Positions 48,966-57,593 of a stretch of 64,000 bases of DNA are shown one piece after another. The notes beneath the pieces were generated by a model. The model was not told where the DNA came from and ran no database searches. It worked only from the letters and a program-made list of their open reading frames with translations. The position numbers and the translations under genes were made by a program. Origin of the DNA: an uncultured Lachnospiraceae bacterium (GTDB taxonomy: Bacteria; Bacillota; Clostridia; Lachnospirales; Lachnospiraceae); the NCBI GenBank assembly GCA_947586255.1, contig CANPXP010000007.1, forward strand, positions 1-64,000, in the 5' to 3' direction. The stretch's first letter is position 1. Each line of letters begins with the position of its first letter.

Positions 48966-49500
48966 GCTGACGATGTTTCGCGTGATACTGATTCCCTTTT
49001 TTGTGGTGTTCATGCTGGTCCCGGCGTCTGCGGGAGTGGCTGTGGGACTCCCCCATAAGTGGATCGCGCTGGCGATCTTTATCGTGGCCAGCCTGACCGA
49101 TCTGCTGGACGGCAAGATCGCGAGAAAGTACAATCTGGTGACGAACTTCGGCAAGTTCATGGATCCCTTGGCGGATAAGCTGCTCGTGTGTTCGGCGCTG
49201 ATCTGTCTGGTGGCGCTGGAGCGGATACCGGCGTGGATCGTCATTGTGATTATCGCGAGAGAGTTTATCATCAGCGGCTTTCGGCTGATCGCCGCGGACA
49301 ACGGCGTGGTGATCGCGGCCAGCTACTGGGGCAAGTTTAAGACAACCTTCCAGATGGTTATGATCTGTCTGATGATCGCGGACATCGCGGCGATTCAGGT
49401 GCTCACGGACGTCGTGATGTGGGCGGCGCTGGCGCTGACCGTGATTTCGCTCATAGACTATCTGTGGAAAAACAAGGACGTCATGAAGGATACCAAATAG
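48949..49500 (+). CDS. pgsA: CDP-diacylglycerol-glycerol-3-phosphate 3-phosphatidyltransferase
   Basis: MNLPNKLTMFRVILIPFFVVFML; DLLDGKIARKYNLVTNFGKFMDPLADKLL. Confidence 0.95.
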   Translation: MNLPNKLTMFRVILIPFFVVFMLVPASAGVAVGLPHKWIALAIFIVASLTDLLDGKIARKYNLVTNFGKFMDPLADKLLVCSALICLVALERIPAWIVIVIIAREFIISGFRLIAADNGVVIAASYWGKFKTTFQMVMICLMIADIAAIQVLTDVVMWAALALTVISLIDYLWKNKDVMKDTK

Positions 49501-49524
49501 CAAAACGACAGACGAACGACATGC

Positions 49525-50817
49525 ATGATCGGAGTGGATGAGAATATGGTTGTGGAATTGATTTCGGTCGGAACGGAAATTTTGCTCGGCAATATTGTGA
49601 ACACGAACGCGGCGTATCTGGCCGAGCAGTGCGCAGGGCTCGGGCTTTCGTGCTACTATCAGGATGTGGTCGGAGACAATGAGGAGCGGCTGTGCGAGAC
49701 GATCAGGACGGCGCTGTCCAGAGCCGATATCCTGCTGCTGTCCGGAGGGCTGGGGCCGACGCAGGACGACCTGACCAAGGAGGCGGCCGCGAAGGTCATG
49801 GGAAAGAACCTCGTCATCCATGAGGAGAGCAAGGCTGCGCTGCAGGCCTTCTTTGAAAAGAGAGGGCTGGAGATGACCGACAACAACTGGAAGCAGGCCA
49901 TGATGCCGGAGGGCTGTATTGTGCTGGACAATCCGAATGGCACAGCGCCGGGCGTCATCATGGCGGAGAACGGCAAGCACGTCGTGCTGATGCCGGGACC
50001 GCCCAACGAGCTGATCCCGATGTTTGAGTCTTCCGTTGCGCCTTATCTCGCAGGACTGCAGGACAGCGTGATCTACTCTCAGACCGTGAAGATCTGCGGC
50101 GTTGGGGAGAGCAAGGCGGAGACGATGGTGCAGGATCTGATCGACGCGCAGACCAATCCCACGATCGCCACCTACGCTAAGACCGGCGAGGTGCACCTGC
50201 GCGTGACTGCCAGAGCCGAGGACGAGAAGGCGGCCAAAAAACTCGTCAAGCCTGTCGTCAAAGAACTGAAGGGCAGATTCGGCAGCCATGTGTACACGAC
50301 GGACGACGAAGTGACGCTGGAGAAGGCGGTGGCCGACCTGCTCCTCGCGAATAAGCTGTCGTTAGTCACGGCGGAGTCCTGCACCGGCGGTATGCTGGCG
50401 GCGAGGATGGTCAATGTGCCGGGCGTGTCCGACGTCTTCAAGGGCGGCTTTGTCACCTACTCCAACAAGGCCAAGCGGCGGCTGCTCGGCATCAAGAAGA
50501 GCCTGCTCGCGAAGTACGGGGCGGTGAGCAAGGAGACTGCGCGGGAGATGGCGAAGGGCGCGGCGTTTGTCTCGAAGGGGGACGTGACGGTCGGCATCAC
50601 CGGAATCGCGGGGCCGGACGGCGGAACCGAGGAGAAACCGGTGGGCCTCGTGTACATTGCCTGCAGCGTTCTGGGGAATGTCACGGTTAAGGAATACCAT
50701 TTCAGCGGCGGGCGCGCCAAGGTCAGGGAGAGCACGGTTTCGGCCGCGCTGGCGTTGATGCGGGAGTGTATTCTGCAGTATTACAGCGAAGTGACGTTCG
50801 GCAAGCAGGAGAAGTAG
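49525..50817 (+). CDS. cinA: Competence/damage-inducible protein A
   Basis: VELISVGTEILLGNIVNTNAAYLAEQCAGLG; LSGGLGPTQDDLTKEAAAK; LVTAESCTGGMLAARMVNVPG. Confidence 0.96.
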   Translation: MIGVDENMVVELISVGTEILLGNIVNTNAAYLAEQCAGLGLSCYYQDVVGDNEERLCETIRTALSRADILLLSGGLGPTQDDLTKEAAAKVMGKNLVIHEESKAALQAFFEKRGLEMTDNNWKQAMMPEGCIVLDNPNGTAPGVIMAENGKHVVLMPGPPNELIPMFESSVAPYLAGLQDSVIYSQTVKICGVGESKAETMVQDLIDAQTNPTIATYAKTGEVHLRVTARAEDEKAAKKLVKPVVKELKGRFGSHVYTTDDEVTLEKAVADLLLANKLSLVTAESCTGGMLAARMVNVPGVSDVFKGGFVTYSNKAKRRLLGIKKSLLAKYGAVSKETAREMAKGAAFVSKGDVTVGITGIAGPDGGTEEKPVGLVYIACSVLGNVTVKEYHFSGGRAKVRESTVSAALALMRECILQYYSEVTFGKQEK

Positions 50818-50858
50818 ACGCGGACAATTCGGATTGAGGAAAGATAAGGTGTGAGAGA

Positions 50859-52556
50859 ATGAGCCAGTGGGATGAGTTTGACAGGCATGAGGGCGAAGCC
50901 GGAGAGCAGGACGATTCTCTGAGCGGTATGGAGCCGGAGAGCAGCGCGGACATCTACGATACGCCGGATGTCGCGATCGATTCCGCGGGAGAGACGTCTG
51001 AGGAGGAGCAGCTTTCGCAGACGGAGGACGCGGCGGAGAACCTGCCGGAACAGGCGGCGGAGACAGACGCGCTTTCTGACGGCGGCGTTTACGGCGGGCA
51101 GTCAGATAGCAGCGTAAGCCCGTACAACAGCGAGCAGCCGTATAACAACGGCAGTCCGTATGATAACGGGCAGCCTTACAACAGCGGGAATTCGTACGAT
51201 AACGGGCAGCCGTATAATAGTGAGAATCCGTATGGTAATGGACAGCTGTATAACAATGGGAACCCGTACAATAATGGGCAGCCTTACAACAGCGGGCAGT
51301 CGTATAATAGCGGGCAGTCGTATAACAACGGAAACCCGTACAATAACGGGCAGTCGTATAACAACGGAAATCCGTATGGTAATGGACAGTCGTATGGCGG
51401 CGGGGGTTCGTACAATAACGGACAGCCGTATAATAGCGGGAACCCGTACAATAACGGGCAGCCGTACAACAGCGGAAACCCGTACGGTAACGGGCAGCCG
51501 TATAACAATGGCACTCCGTACAATAGCGGGCAGCCGTACAATAACGGCGCTCCGTACAATAACGGCGCTCCGTACAATAACGGCGCTCCGTACAATAACG
51601 GACAGCCCTACAACAACCAGTACAGTCCGTACGCCGTTCCCCCGAAAAAGAACAAAAACGGCCTGATCATCGGCATTGTCGCCGCGTTCATCGTACTGTT
51701 TATCATCGCCGCGGCGGCCTTGGTATACAGGCTGGGACAGTCCATAATCCAGAAGAATGAAAACCACAGGTATGACGATGGCGGGGAGTACGACTTCGAC
51801 TATGACGATGACGGCTGGGGCGCTCATCACGACGACGAGCCCTCTGTGGATGACGATTACGGCTATGAGACGGAGCCTTACGAGGATGGAGGCGACGCCT
51901 CCGGCGGGAGCGAATATTATGACCTGCACGACGAGCTGCGCTGGGATTTGTCGTATATCGTAGATTTCGAGGAGTACTATGAGGGAGACGCTGAGGAGAA
52001 TCAGAATACCGACAGCGACAGAGAGATCTATATCACCTACCCGGTGATTGCCGGCGACGACGTGCCGAACCTGGACAGCCTGAACCGGACGATTCAAGAC
52101 GAGGTCGATTTTCTGGTCGGTGTGGCGGATGACGCCGAGGATGGCGTGGATGTTTCCCTGAGCGGAGAGGCGTATGTGACCTACATGGACGAGGAAAAGC
52201 TGAGTATCGTCTTCAAGGAGGATCTGTATCTTACGGATGAGAACGGCGGGCAGATTGTGGATTACTATCTGTACAGTCTCAATATCGATATGGAGAAGGG
52301 CGTTGTGCTGGACAACAGGAGCATGATCGACACGGACGATGATTTTTCCGTGGATTTCAGGCAGAGAAGCGACAGGCAGAACGGTGAGATCAGCTATCTG
52401 ACCTCCCTCTCGGATCAGGAGATCACGGATTATTTTGAATCCGACGATATTATTGTGTTCTACACGCCGCTCGGCATGGAGATCGGCTTCAACTACGAGT
52501 ACGGCTGGGTGACGGTCACTTACAGGGATTACGAGCAGTATCTGAAGGTGTTCTGA
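50859..52556 (+). CDS. Membrane-anchored protein: acidic N-term, 27 PYNNGQ-type hexapeptide repeats, one TM, acidic ectodomain resembling DUF3298/RsiV-like
   Basis: Repeat block 51120-51605; TM LIIGIVAAFIVLFIIAAAALVY; ITYPVIAGDDVPNLDSLNRTIQDEV ... YTPLGMEIGFNYEYGWVTVTYRDYEQYL. Confidence 0.8.
   Translation: MSQWDEFDRHEGEAGEQDDSLSGMEPESSADIYDTPDVAIDSAGETSEEEQLSQTEDAAENLPEQAAETDALSDGGVYGGQSDSSVSPYNSEQPYNNGSPYDNGQPYNSGNSYDNGQPYNSENPYGNGQLYNNGNPYNNGQPYNSGQSYNSGQSYNNGNPYNNGQSYNNGNPYGNGQSYGGGGSYNNGQPYNSGNPYNNGQPYNSGNPYGNGQPYNNGTPYNSGQPYNNGAPYNNGAPYNNGAPYNNGQPYNNQYSPYAVPPKKNKNGLIIGIVAAFIVLFIIAAAALVYRLGQSIIQKNENHRYDDGGEYDFDYDDDGWGAHHDDEPSVDDDYGYETEPYEDGGDASGGSEYYDLHDELRWDLSYIVDFEEYYEGDAEENQNTDSDREIYITYPVIAGDDVPNLDSLNRTIQDEVDFLVGVADDAEDGVDVSLSGEAYVTYMDEEKLSIVFKEDLYLTDENGGQIVDYYLYSLNIDMEKGVVLDNRSMIDTDDDFSVDFRQRSDRQNGEISYLTSLSDQEITDYFESDDIIVFYTPLGMEIGFNYEYGWVTVTYRDYEQYLKVF
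51120..51605 (+). repeat. 27 x 18-bp in-frame tandem repeat encoding (P/S)Y(N/D/G)(N/S)G(Q/N/A)
   Basis: 486 bp = 27 x 18 counted from the translation; three identical consecutive units CCGTACAATAACGGCGCT at 51534-51587. Confidence 0.95.
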
Positions 52557-52724
52557 GGCGGCTTCGGCAGGCTGTATTTTCCGCAGAGAGAAGAAATGAG
52601 AACACGTCGGGATCCGTGCCCGATTAGTACTTGCAAAAAGTGCCAAATAATAATAAAATAAGAGAGGCAAAGTATACGTAATATACAAAAGCAGGAAAGA
52701 AATACAACAAGGGGGACATATGGA

Positions 52725-54506
52725 ATGAAGAAGAAAAGTCTGATAGCTTCCGTCATGATCATGAGCGCCGTCATCGTTATTCTGACGGCATGTATCATCG
52801 GCGGCAACGCGGTGATCTCGCTGCGGTCCATGTCCAAATCCTCGTACGCCACCTATGAGACGGCGATGGATGAGGGATACAAGACGGAGATCAAATCCCA
52901 GGTACAGAGCACCATGGCGATCATGCAGGCGGAGTACGACAAGTACATGGCCGGTGAGAAGACCGAGGAAGAGGCGAAGTACGACGCCAAGGAGACTATC
53001 CGCGCAATGCGTTACCGCGATGACCAGAGCGGTTATTTCTGGATCGACGACACGGATTACATACTGGTGATGCACCCGATTCTCGTGGAGAACGAGGGCA
53101 ATAACCGCTATGATCTGGAAGATCCCAACGGCGTTATGATCGTGCAGTCCATCGTCAAGGTCTGCCAGACGCCGGAGAAGGGCGGCTTCAACGAATTCTA
53201 CTTCACTAAGTCGGACGGCGTCACCGTGGCGCCCAAGATCGCATATTCCCAGATTTTCGAGCCCTGGGGCTGGATCGTATCCACGGGTAACTATGTGGAC
53301 GATATCACGCTGGCCAAGGAAGACACGCAGAAGAGTCTGGACGGACAGTACAACTCCATGCTGCTGCGGGTGGATGTGATGTTCGTGGTGGCGATTGTGG
53401 TCGCGCTGGTGATCGCTTTCGTGGTTGCCAGAGTTATCACGGCGCCGCTCAGAAAGATTCAGGAGTTTGCGGGACATATCTCCGAGGGCGACCTGACCAC
53501 CGACGTGGAGGTCAAGCAGAAGAACGAGATCGGACAGACCTCCGATGCGCTCAGAGTCGCGCAGGACAATATGCGTGAGCTGCTGCACGGTATCACGAAT
53601 GTGGCGGAGGGCGTGAACGGCGTGCTGCACCAGTTTGAGTCCGCCTTCAACAATATGAGAGAATCCATCAGACAGGTGAGCGAGGCGGTCAACTCCATTG
53701 CGGACAATGTGAGCCAGCAGGCGGGTTCCACCGACACGGCCAACGATGATGTGAGCGTGATGGCCGAGAAGATCAGACAGACGGAATCCGAGGTGGAGGC
53801 GCTTGACCAGAACGCGAGAGATATGAATCAGATCAGCGAGCAGTCCATGGGTACGCTGAAACAGCTGATCACGGTAAACGATTCGACGAGAAAGAGCATT
53901 TCCGGCGTGGCGGCGCAGATCAATTATACGCATGAGTCCGTACAGCAGATCCACATGGCGGCGAACCTGATCAACGAGATCGCGGATCAGACCAGCCTGC
54001 TGGCCCTGAACGCGAGCATTGAGGCGGCGAGAGCCGGCGAGGCGGGCAGAGGCTTCGCGGTTGTGGCGGACGAGATCGCCAAGCTGGCGAATCAGTCCTC
54101 GCACTCCGTCGAGGAGATCAACAAGGTGGTCGACGAGCTGCAGACGAATGCGACCAAGTCCGTGGAGGGCATGAAGGAGATCAACGTCTCCATGGAGAAG
54201 CAGGTCGATTCCCTCACAGAGACGCAGAAGATCTTCATGGATCTGCACAAGGAACTGGGCAACTGCGTGGCTTCCGTAGAGTCGATCGACGTCCTCACGA
54301 CAGAGGTGGAACAGCAGAGAAGCAATGTGATCGATTCCCTGACAGTGCTCAACAAGCTTGCGCAGGATAACGCGGCCGTGGCCGAGGAGACATCCGCGAT
54401 GTCCAGCGATCTGTCCAGAGTGGTGGACGACTCCAACGCGATCGTGGAGGAGCTGCAGGAGAAGATGAACGCGCTGATGAACAGCATCCACAAATTTAAG
54501 ATTTGA
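52725..54506 (+). CDS. Methyl-accepting chemotaxis protein with single Cache (sCache_2-like) sensor
   Basis: [23 protein letters not shown]...[19 protein letters not shown] core [44 protein letters not shown]. Confidence 0.96.
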   Translation: MKKKSLIASVMIMSAVIVILTACIIGGNAVISLRSMSKSSYATYETAMDEGYKTEIKSQVQSTMAIMQAEYDKYMAGEKTEEEAKYDAKETIRAMRYRDDQSGYFWIDDTDYILVMHPILVENEGNNRYDLEDPNGVMIVQSIVKVCQTPEKGGFNEFYFTKSDGVTVAPKIAYSQIFEPWGWIVSTGNYVDDITLAKEDTQKSLDGQYNSMLLRVDVMFVVAIVVALVIAFVVARVITAPLRKIQEFAGHISEGDLTTDVEVKQKNEIGQTSDALRVAQDNMRELLHGITNVAEGVNGVLHQFESAFNNMRESIRQVSEAVNSIADNVSQQAGSTDTANDDVSVMAEKIRQTESEVEALDQNARDMNQISEQSMGTLKQLITVNDSTRKSISGVAAQINYTHESVQQIHMAANLINEIADQTSLLALNASIEAARAGEAGRGFAVVADEIAKLANQSSHSVEEINKVVDELQTNATKSVEGMKEINVSMEKQVDSLTETQKIFMDLHKELGNCVASVESIDVLTTEVEQQRSNVIDSLTVLNKLAQDNAAVAEETSAMSSDLSRVVDDSNAIVEELQEKMNALMNSIHKFKI

Positions 54507-54557
54507 CGAACGGCCCCTCGGAGGAATCCGAGGGGTTTTTAGAAGGAGGAAGACAGT

Positions 54558-55531
54558 ATGTGCACTGCGGCAACTTATAAGACGAAGAACTTTTATTTCG
54601 GCAGGACATTGGACTATGAATTTTCCTACGGCGACGAGGTGGTCGTCACGCCGCGCAATTATCCGTTCCGGCTCAGGCAGATGGGGGACATGACCGGCCA
54701 CCATGCGATCATCGGCATGGCGTACGTGGCGAAGGATTATCCGCTGTACTACGACGCGGTCAACGAGAAGGGGCTCGGCATGGCAGGTCTGAATTTTGTC
54801 GGCAACGCGGCGTGCTGGGACAGGCAGGAGGGGAAGGACAACATCGCGCAGTTTGAGTTTATCCCATGGATTCTCGGACAGTGCGGGACGGTGGAGGAGG
54901 CGCGCGTTCTCGTGGAGAAGATGAATCTGCTCAACCTGCCGTTCAGCGAGGAACTTCCGCTCTCGCAGCTTCACTGGATCATCGCGGACAAGGAGGCGTG
55001 CATCACGGTGGAAGCGGTCGCGGATGGCATCAAAATCTATGACAACCCGGTGGGCGTGCTGACGAACAATCCGCCCTTCGACAAGCAGCTGTTTGCGCTG
55101 AACAATTACATGCACCTGTCTCCGAAATCTCCGCAGAACACTTTCGGGGAAGGGCTTTCGCTGCAGCGGTACAGCCGGGGCATGGGCGCCATCGGACTGC
55201 CGGGCGATCTCTCGTCGCAGTCCAGGTTTGTCAAGGTCGCTTTCACTAAGATGAATTCCCGCTCCGGGGACGGCGAGGAGGAGAGCGTCAGCCAGTTTTT
55301 CCATATTCTGGGCTCGGTGGACCAGCAGCGCGGATGCTGCGAGCTGGACGACGGCAAGTATGAGATCACGCTCTATACGTCCTGCTGCAACACGGACAGG
55401 GGATCTATTATTACACCACCTACGACAATCACCAGATCACGGCGGTGGACATGCACAGAGAAAATCTGGATGCGGACCGGCTGCTCCGGTATCCGCTGAT
55501 CAAGGAGGAGCAGATCAGGCGGCAGAATTAG
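54558..55531 (+). CDS. Choloylglycine hydrolase/penicillin acylase-family (Ntn, linear amide C-N hydrolase) gene with apparent 1-nt frameshift near 55399-55403
   Basis: MCTAATYKTKNFYFGRTLDYEF (Cys2), VLTNNPPF; in frame 1 the ORF ends at 55499 with aberrant tail SIITPPTTITRSRRW; the -1 frame from 55400 encodes the family-typical tail GIYYYTTYDNHQITAVDMHRENLDADRLLRYPLIKEEQIRRQN ending TAG 55531. Confidence 0.85.
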
Positions 55532-55569
55532 AGCTTGCGCGCCTCCGGCTGCAATGATTGAAATGTGGG

Positions 55570-55610
55570 GGACATTGTGAAGAAAGCGGTTGCACAATGT
55601 CCTTTTTTTT
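55570..55610 (+). terminator. Intrinsic terminator downstream of the hydrolase gene
   Basis: GGACATTGTG ... CACAATGTCC TTTTTTTT. Confidence 0.88.
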
Positions 55611-55816
55611 GATACACTTATCCTATCTGAAGAAATGGAATTCTGCTGTGCACATCAGGCATTTCGCCGCGATTTCCATGATTTCATACTTTACGGGAAA
55701 GGAGGGTCGGAGTGTCGTTTATGGGACATGACGTATGTCAAAATAGGAGTGACAGTGACCGACGGGCATGTATCACGGCCGGGCCGGGAAACGGAACAAA
55801 ATGTAGTTGACAAAAT

Positions 55817-55830
55817 CGAACATTTGTTTT
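55817..55830 (+). promoter_or_regulatory. Near-consensus LexA (SOS) box upstream of recA
   Basis: CGAACATTTGTTTT, one mismatch from CGAAC-N4-GTTC(G/T); downstream of TTGACA 55807-55812. Confidence 0.6.
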
Positions 55831-55842
55831 AAATTGATAACA

Positions 55843-55854
55843 GAACAAATGTTC
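55843..55854 (+). promoter_or_regulatory. LexA (SOS) box upstream of recA
   Basis: GAACAAATGTTC, GAAC-N4-GTTC core. Confidence 0.8.
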
Positions 55855-55877
55855 TATCGGAAAAGGAGAACAGTGTA

Positions 55878-56963
55878 ATGGAGAGAGAAGAGAAATTAAA
55901 GGCATTGGATGCGGCTTTGGGGCAGATAGAGAGACAGTTCGGCAAGGGCGCCGTCATGAAGCTCGGCGATCCCGCCGCGCAGATGAATGTGGAGACGATC
56001 CCGACGGGCTCTTTGAGCCTTGATCTGGCGCTTGGACTTGGCGGTATTCCGAAGGGCAGAATCGTGGAGATCTATGGGCCGGAGTCCAGCGGTAAGACGA
56101 CCGTCACGCTGCACATGATTGCGGAGGTGCAGAAGCGGGGCGGCATCGCGGGCTTTATCGACGCGGAGCACGCCCTGGACCCGGTGTATGCGAAGAATAT
56201 CGGCGTGGATATCGACAATCTGTACATATCGCAGCCGGACTGCGGCGAGCAGGCGCTGGAGATCACGGAGACGATGGTGCGCTCCGGGGCGGTGGACATT
56301 ATCGTGGTGGATTCCGTTGCGGCGCTTGTGCCGAAGGCGGAGATTGACGGCGATATGGGCGACAGTCACGTGGGGCTGCAGGCGCGTCTGATGTCCCAGG
56401 CGCTCAGGAAATTGACGGCCGTGATCAGCAAGTCAAACTGCACGGTTGTGTTTATCAACCAGCTGCGTGAGAAAGTCGGCATCATGTTCGGCAATCCGGA
56501 GACGACGACCGGCGGCCGCGCGCTGAAATTCTACTCTTCCGTGCGTCTCGACGTCAGGAGAATCGAATCCCTGAAGCAGGGAGGAGAGGTGATCGGCAAC
56601 AGGACGAGAGTCAAGGTTGTCAAGAACAAGATTGCGCCGCCTTTCAAGGAAGCCGAGTTCGATATCATGTTCGGCGAGGGAATCTCCATGGTGGGCGACG
56701 TCCTGGATCTCGCCGCGGACAACAATATCGTCAATAAGAGCGGCGCGTGGTATGCCTACGAGGGCAACAAGATCGGCCAGGGCAGGGAGAATGCGAAGCA
56801 GTACCTGAAGGACAATCCGGCGGTGTGCGAGGAGATAGAGCGCAAGGTGCGGGAACTGTTCAACTTAAACGCCGCGCAGTCAGACGACGCGGATAAGGCG
56901 GCGGGCGCTGCGGATAAGACGGCGGAAACTGCGGACAAGACCGGAGGAACAGCCGGCAACTAA
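55878..56963 (+). CDS. recA: Recombinase RecA
   Basis: [55 protein letters not shown]. Confidence 0.98.
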   Translation: MEREEKLKALDAALGQIERQFGKGAVMKLGDPAAQMNVETIPTGSLSLDLALGLGGIPKGRIVEIYGPESSGKTTVTLHMIAEVQKRGGIAGFIDAEHALDPVYAKNIGVDIDNLYISQPDCGEQALEITETMVRSGAVDIIVVDSVAALVPKAEIDGDMGDSHVGLQARLMSQALRKLTAVISKSNCTVVFINQLREKVGIMFGNPETTTGGRALKFYSSVRLDVRRIESLKQGGEVIGNRTRVKVVKNKIAPPFKEAEFDIMFGEGISMVGDVLDLAADNNIVNKSGAWYAYEGNKIGQGRENAKQYLKDNPAVCEEIERKVRELFNLNAAQSDDADKAAGAADKTAETADKTGGTAGN

Positions 56964-56984
56964 TCCGGCTGTGCGGAGAGAGAA

Positions 56985-57593
56985 ATGTTAGTGACACAGA
57001 TCGCCGGAACGTCGTCGAAGGGACGATTCCGGGTCTATATAGACGGGCAGTTCGCTTTTGTCCTGTATCGGGGCGAACTGCGAAGTCTGCATATCGAAGA
57101 AGGCCGGGAGCTCTCCGAGGAGAGTTACCGGCAGATCATGACGCAGATCCTGCCGAGGCGGGCGAAGCTGCGCAGCATGAATCTGCTGCAATCCAGAGAT
57201 TATACCGAGAGACAGCTGCGAAGTAAACTGGAGCAGGGCGAGTATCCGGAGTCCTGTATCGAGGAGGCGCTCGCCTATGTCATATCCTGCGGATACATAG
57301 ACGACAGGCGGTATGCCGGAAATTATATCGAGGGCAGACTGCAGACAAAGGGCAGAGCGCAGATCGAGGCGGAGCTTATGAGAAAGGGCGTCGCGAAGGA
57401 TGTGATCCGGGAAGCCTTCGAGGAGTTGGAGCAGGCGGGGCTTGCACAGGACGAGACAGCCGCGATCCGGGCGCTTCTGGAAAAGCGAAGGTACTGCGCG
57501 GACACGGCTGACGAGAAGGAGAAGCGAAGGATGTACGGCTACCTGTGCCGCAGGGGATTTTCGCCGGAGAGGGTGATGAGGCTGCTCTCCTAG
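56985..57593 (+). CDS. recX: Regulatory protein RecX
   Basis: LQSRDYTERQLRSKLEQGEYPESCIEEALAYVISCGYIDDRRYAGNYIEGR; follows recA. Confidence 0.93.
   Translation: MLVTQIAGTSSKGRFRVYIDGQFAFVLYRGELRSLHIEEGRELSEESYRQIMTQILPRRAKLRSMNLLQSRDYTERQLRSKLEQGEYPESCIEEALAYVISCGYIDDRRYAGNYIEGRLQTKGRAQIEAELMRKGVAKDVIREAFEELEQAGLAQDETAAIRALLEKRRYCADTADEKEKRRMYGYLCRRGFSPERVMRLLS

Noticed and set aside
51120-51605. Possible CRISPR-like array
   Set aside because: Repeats are contiguous 18-bp coding units with no spacers and keep a perfect reading frame.
52557-52724. c-di-GMP riboswitch ahead of the chemoreceptor
   Set aside because: Looked for conserved GEMM-type core segments and did not find them; only an A/T-rich leader and a weak dyad are present.
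52557-52724. Sigma-54 promoter ahead of the chemoreceptor
   Set aside because: TTGCAAAAAGTGCC is not in the TGGCAC-N5-TTGCA order or spacing.
51102-55304. 1400-aa open frame on the minus strand
   Set aside because: Antisense to four well-supported plus-strand genes; composition is a mirror of the sense codon bias and the PYNNGQ repeat; no recognisable domains.
55793-55806. Third LexA-like site GGAACAAAATGTAG upstream of recA
   Set aside because: Only one half-site is good; the second half lacks the GTTC core.
55590-55832. 80-aa ORF between the hydrolase gene and recA
   Set aside because: Starts inside the terminator hairpin, overlaps the recA promoter/LexA region, has no RBS and no recognisable motif.
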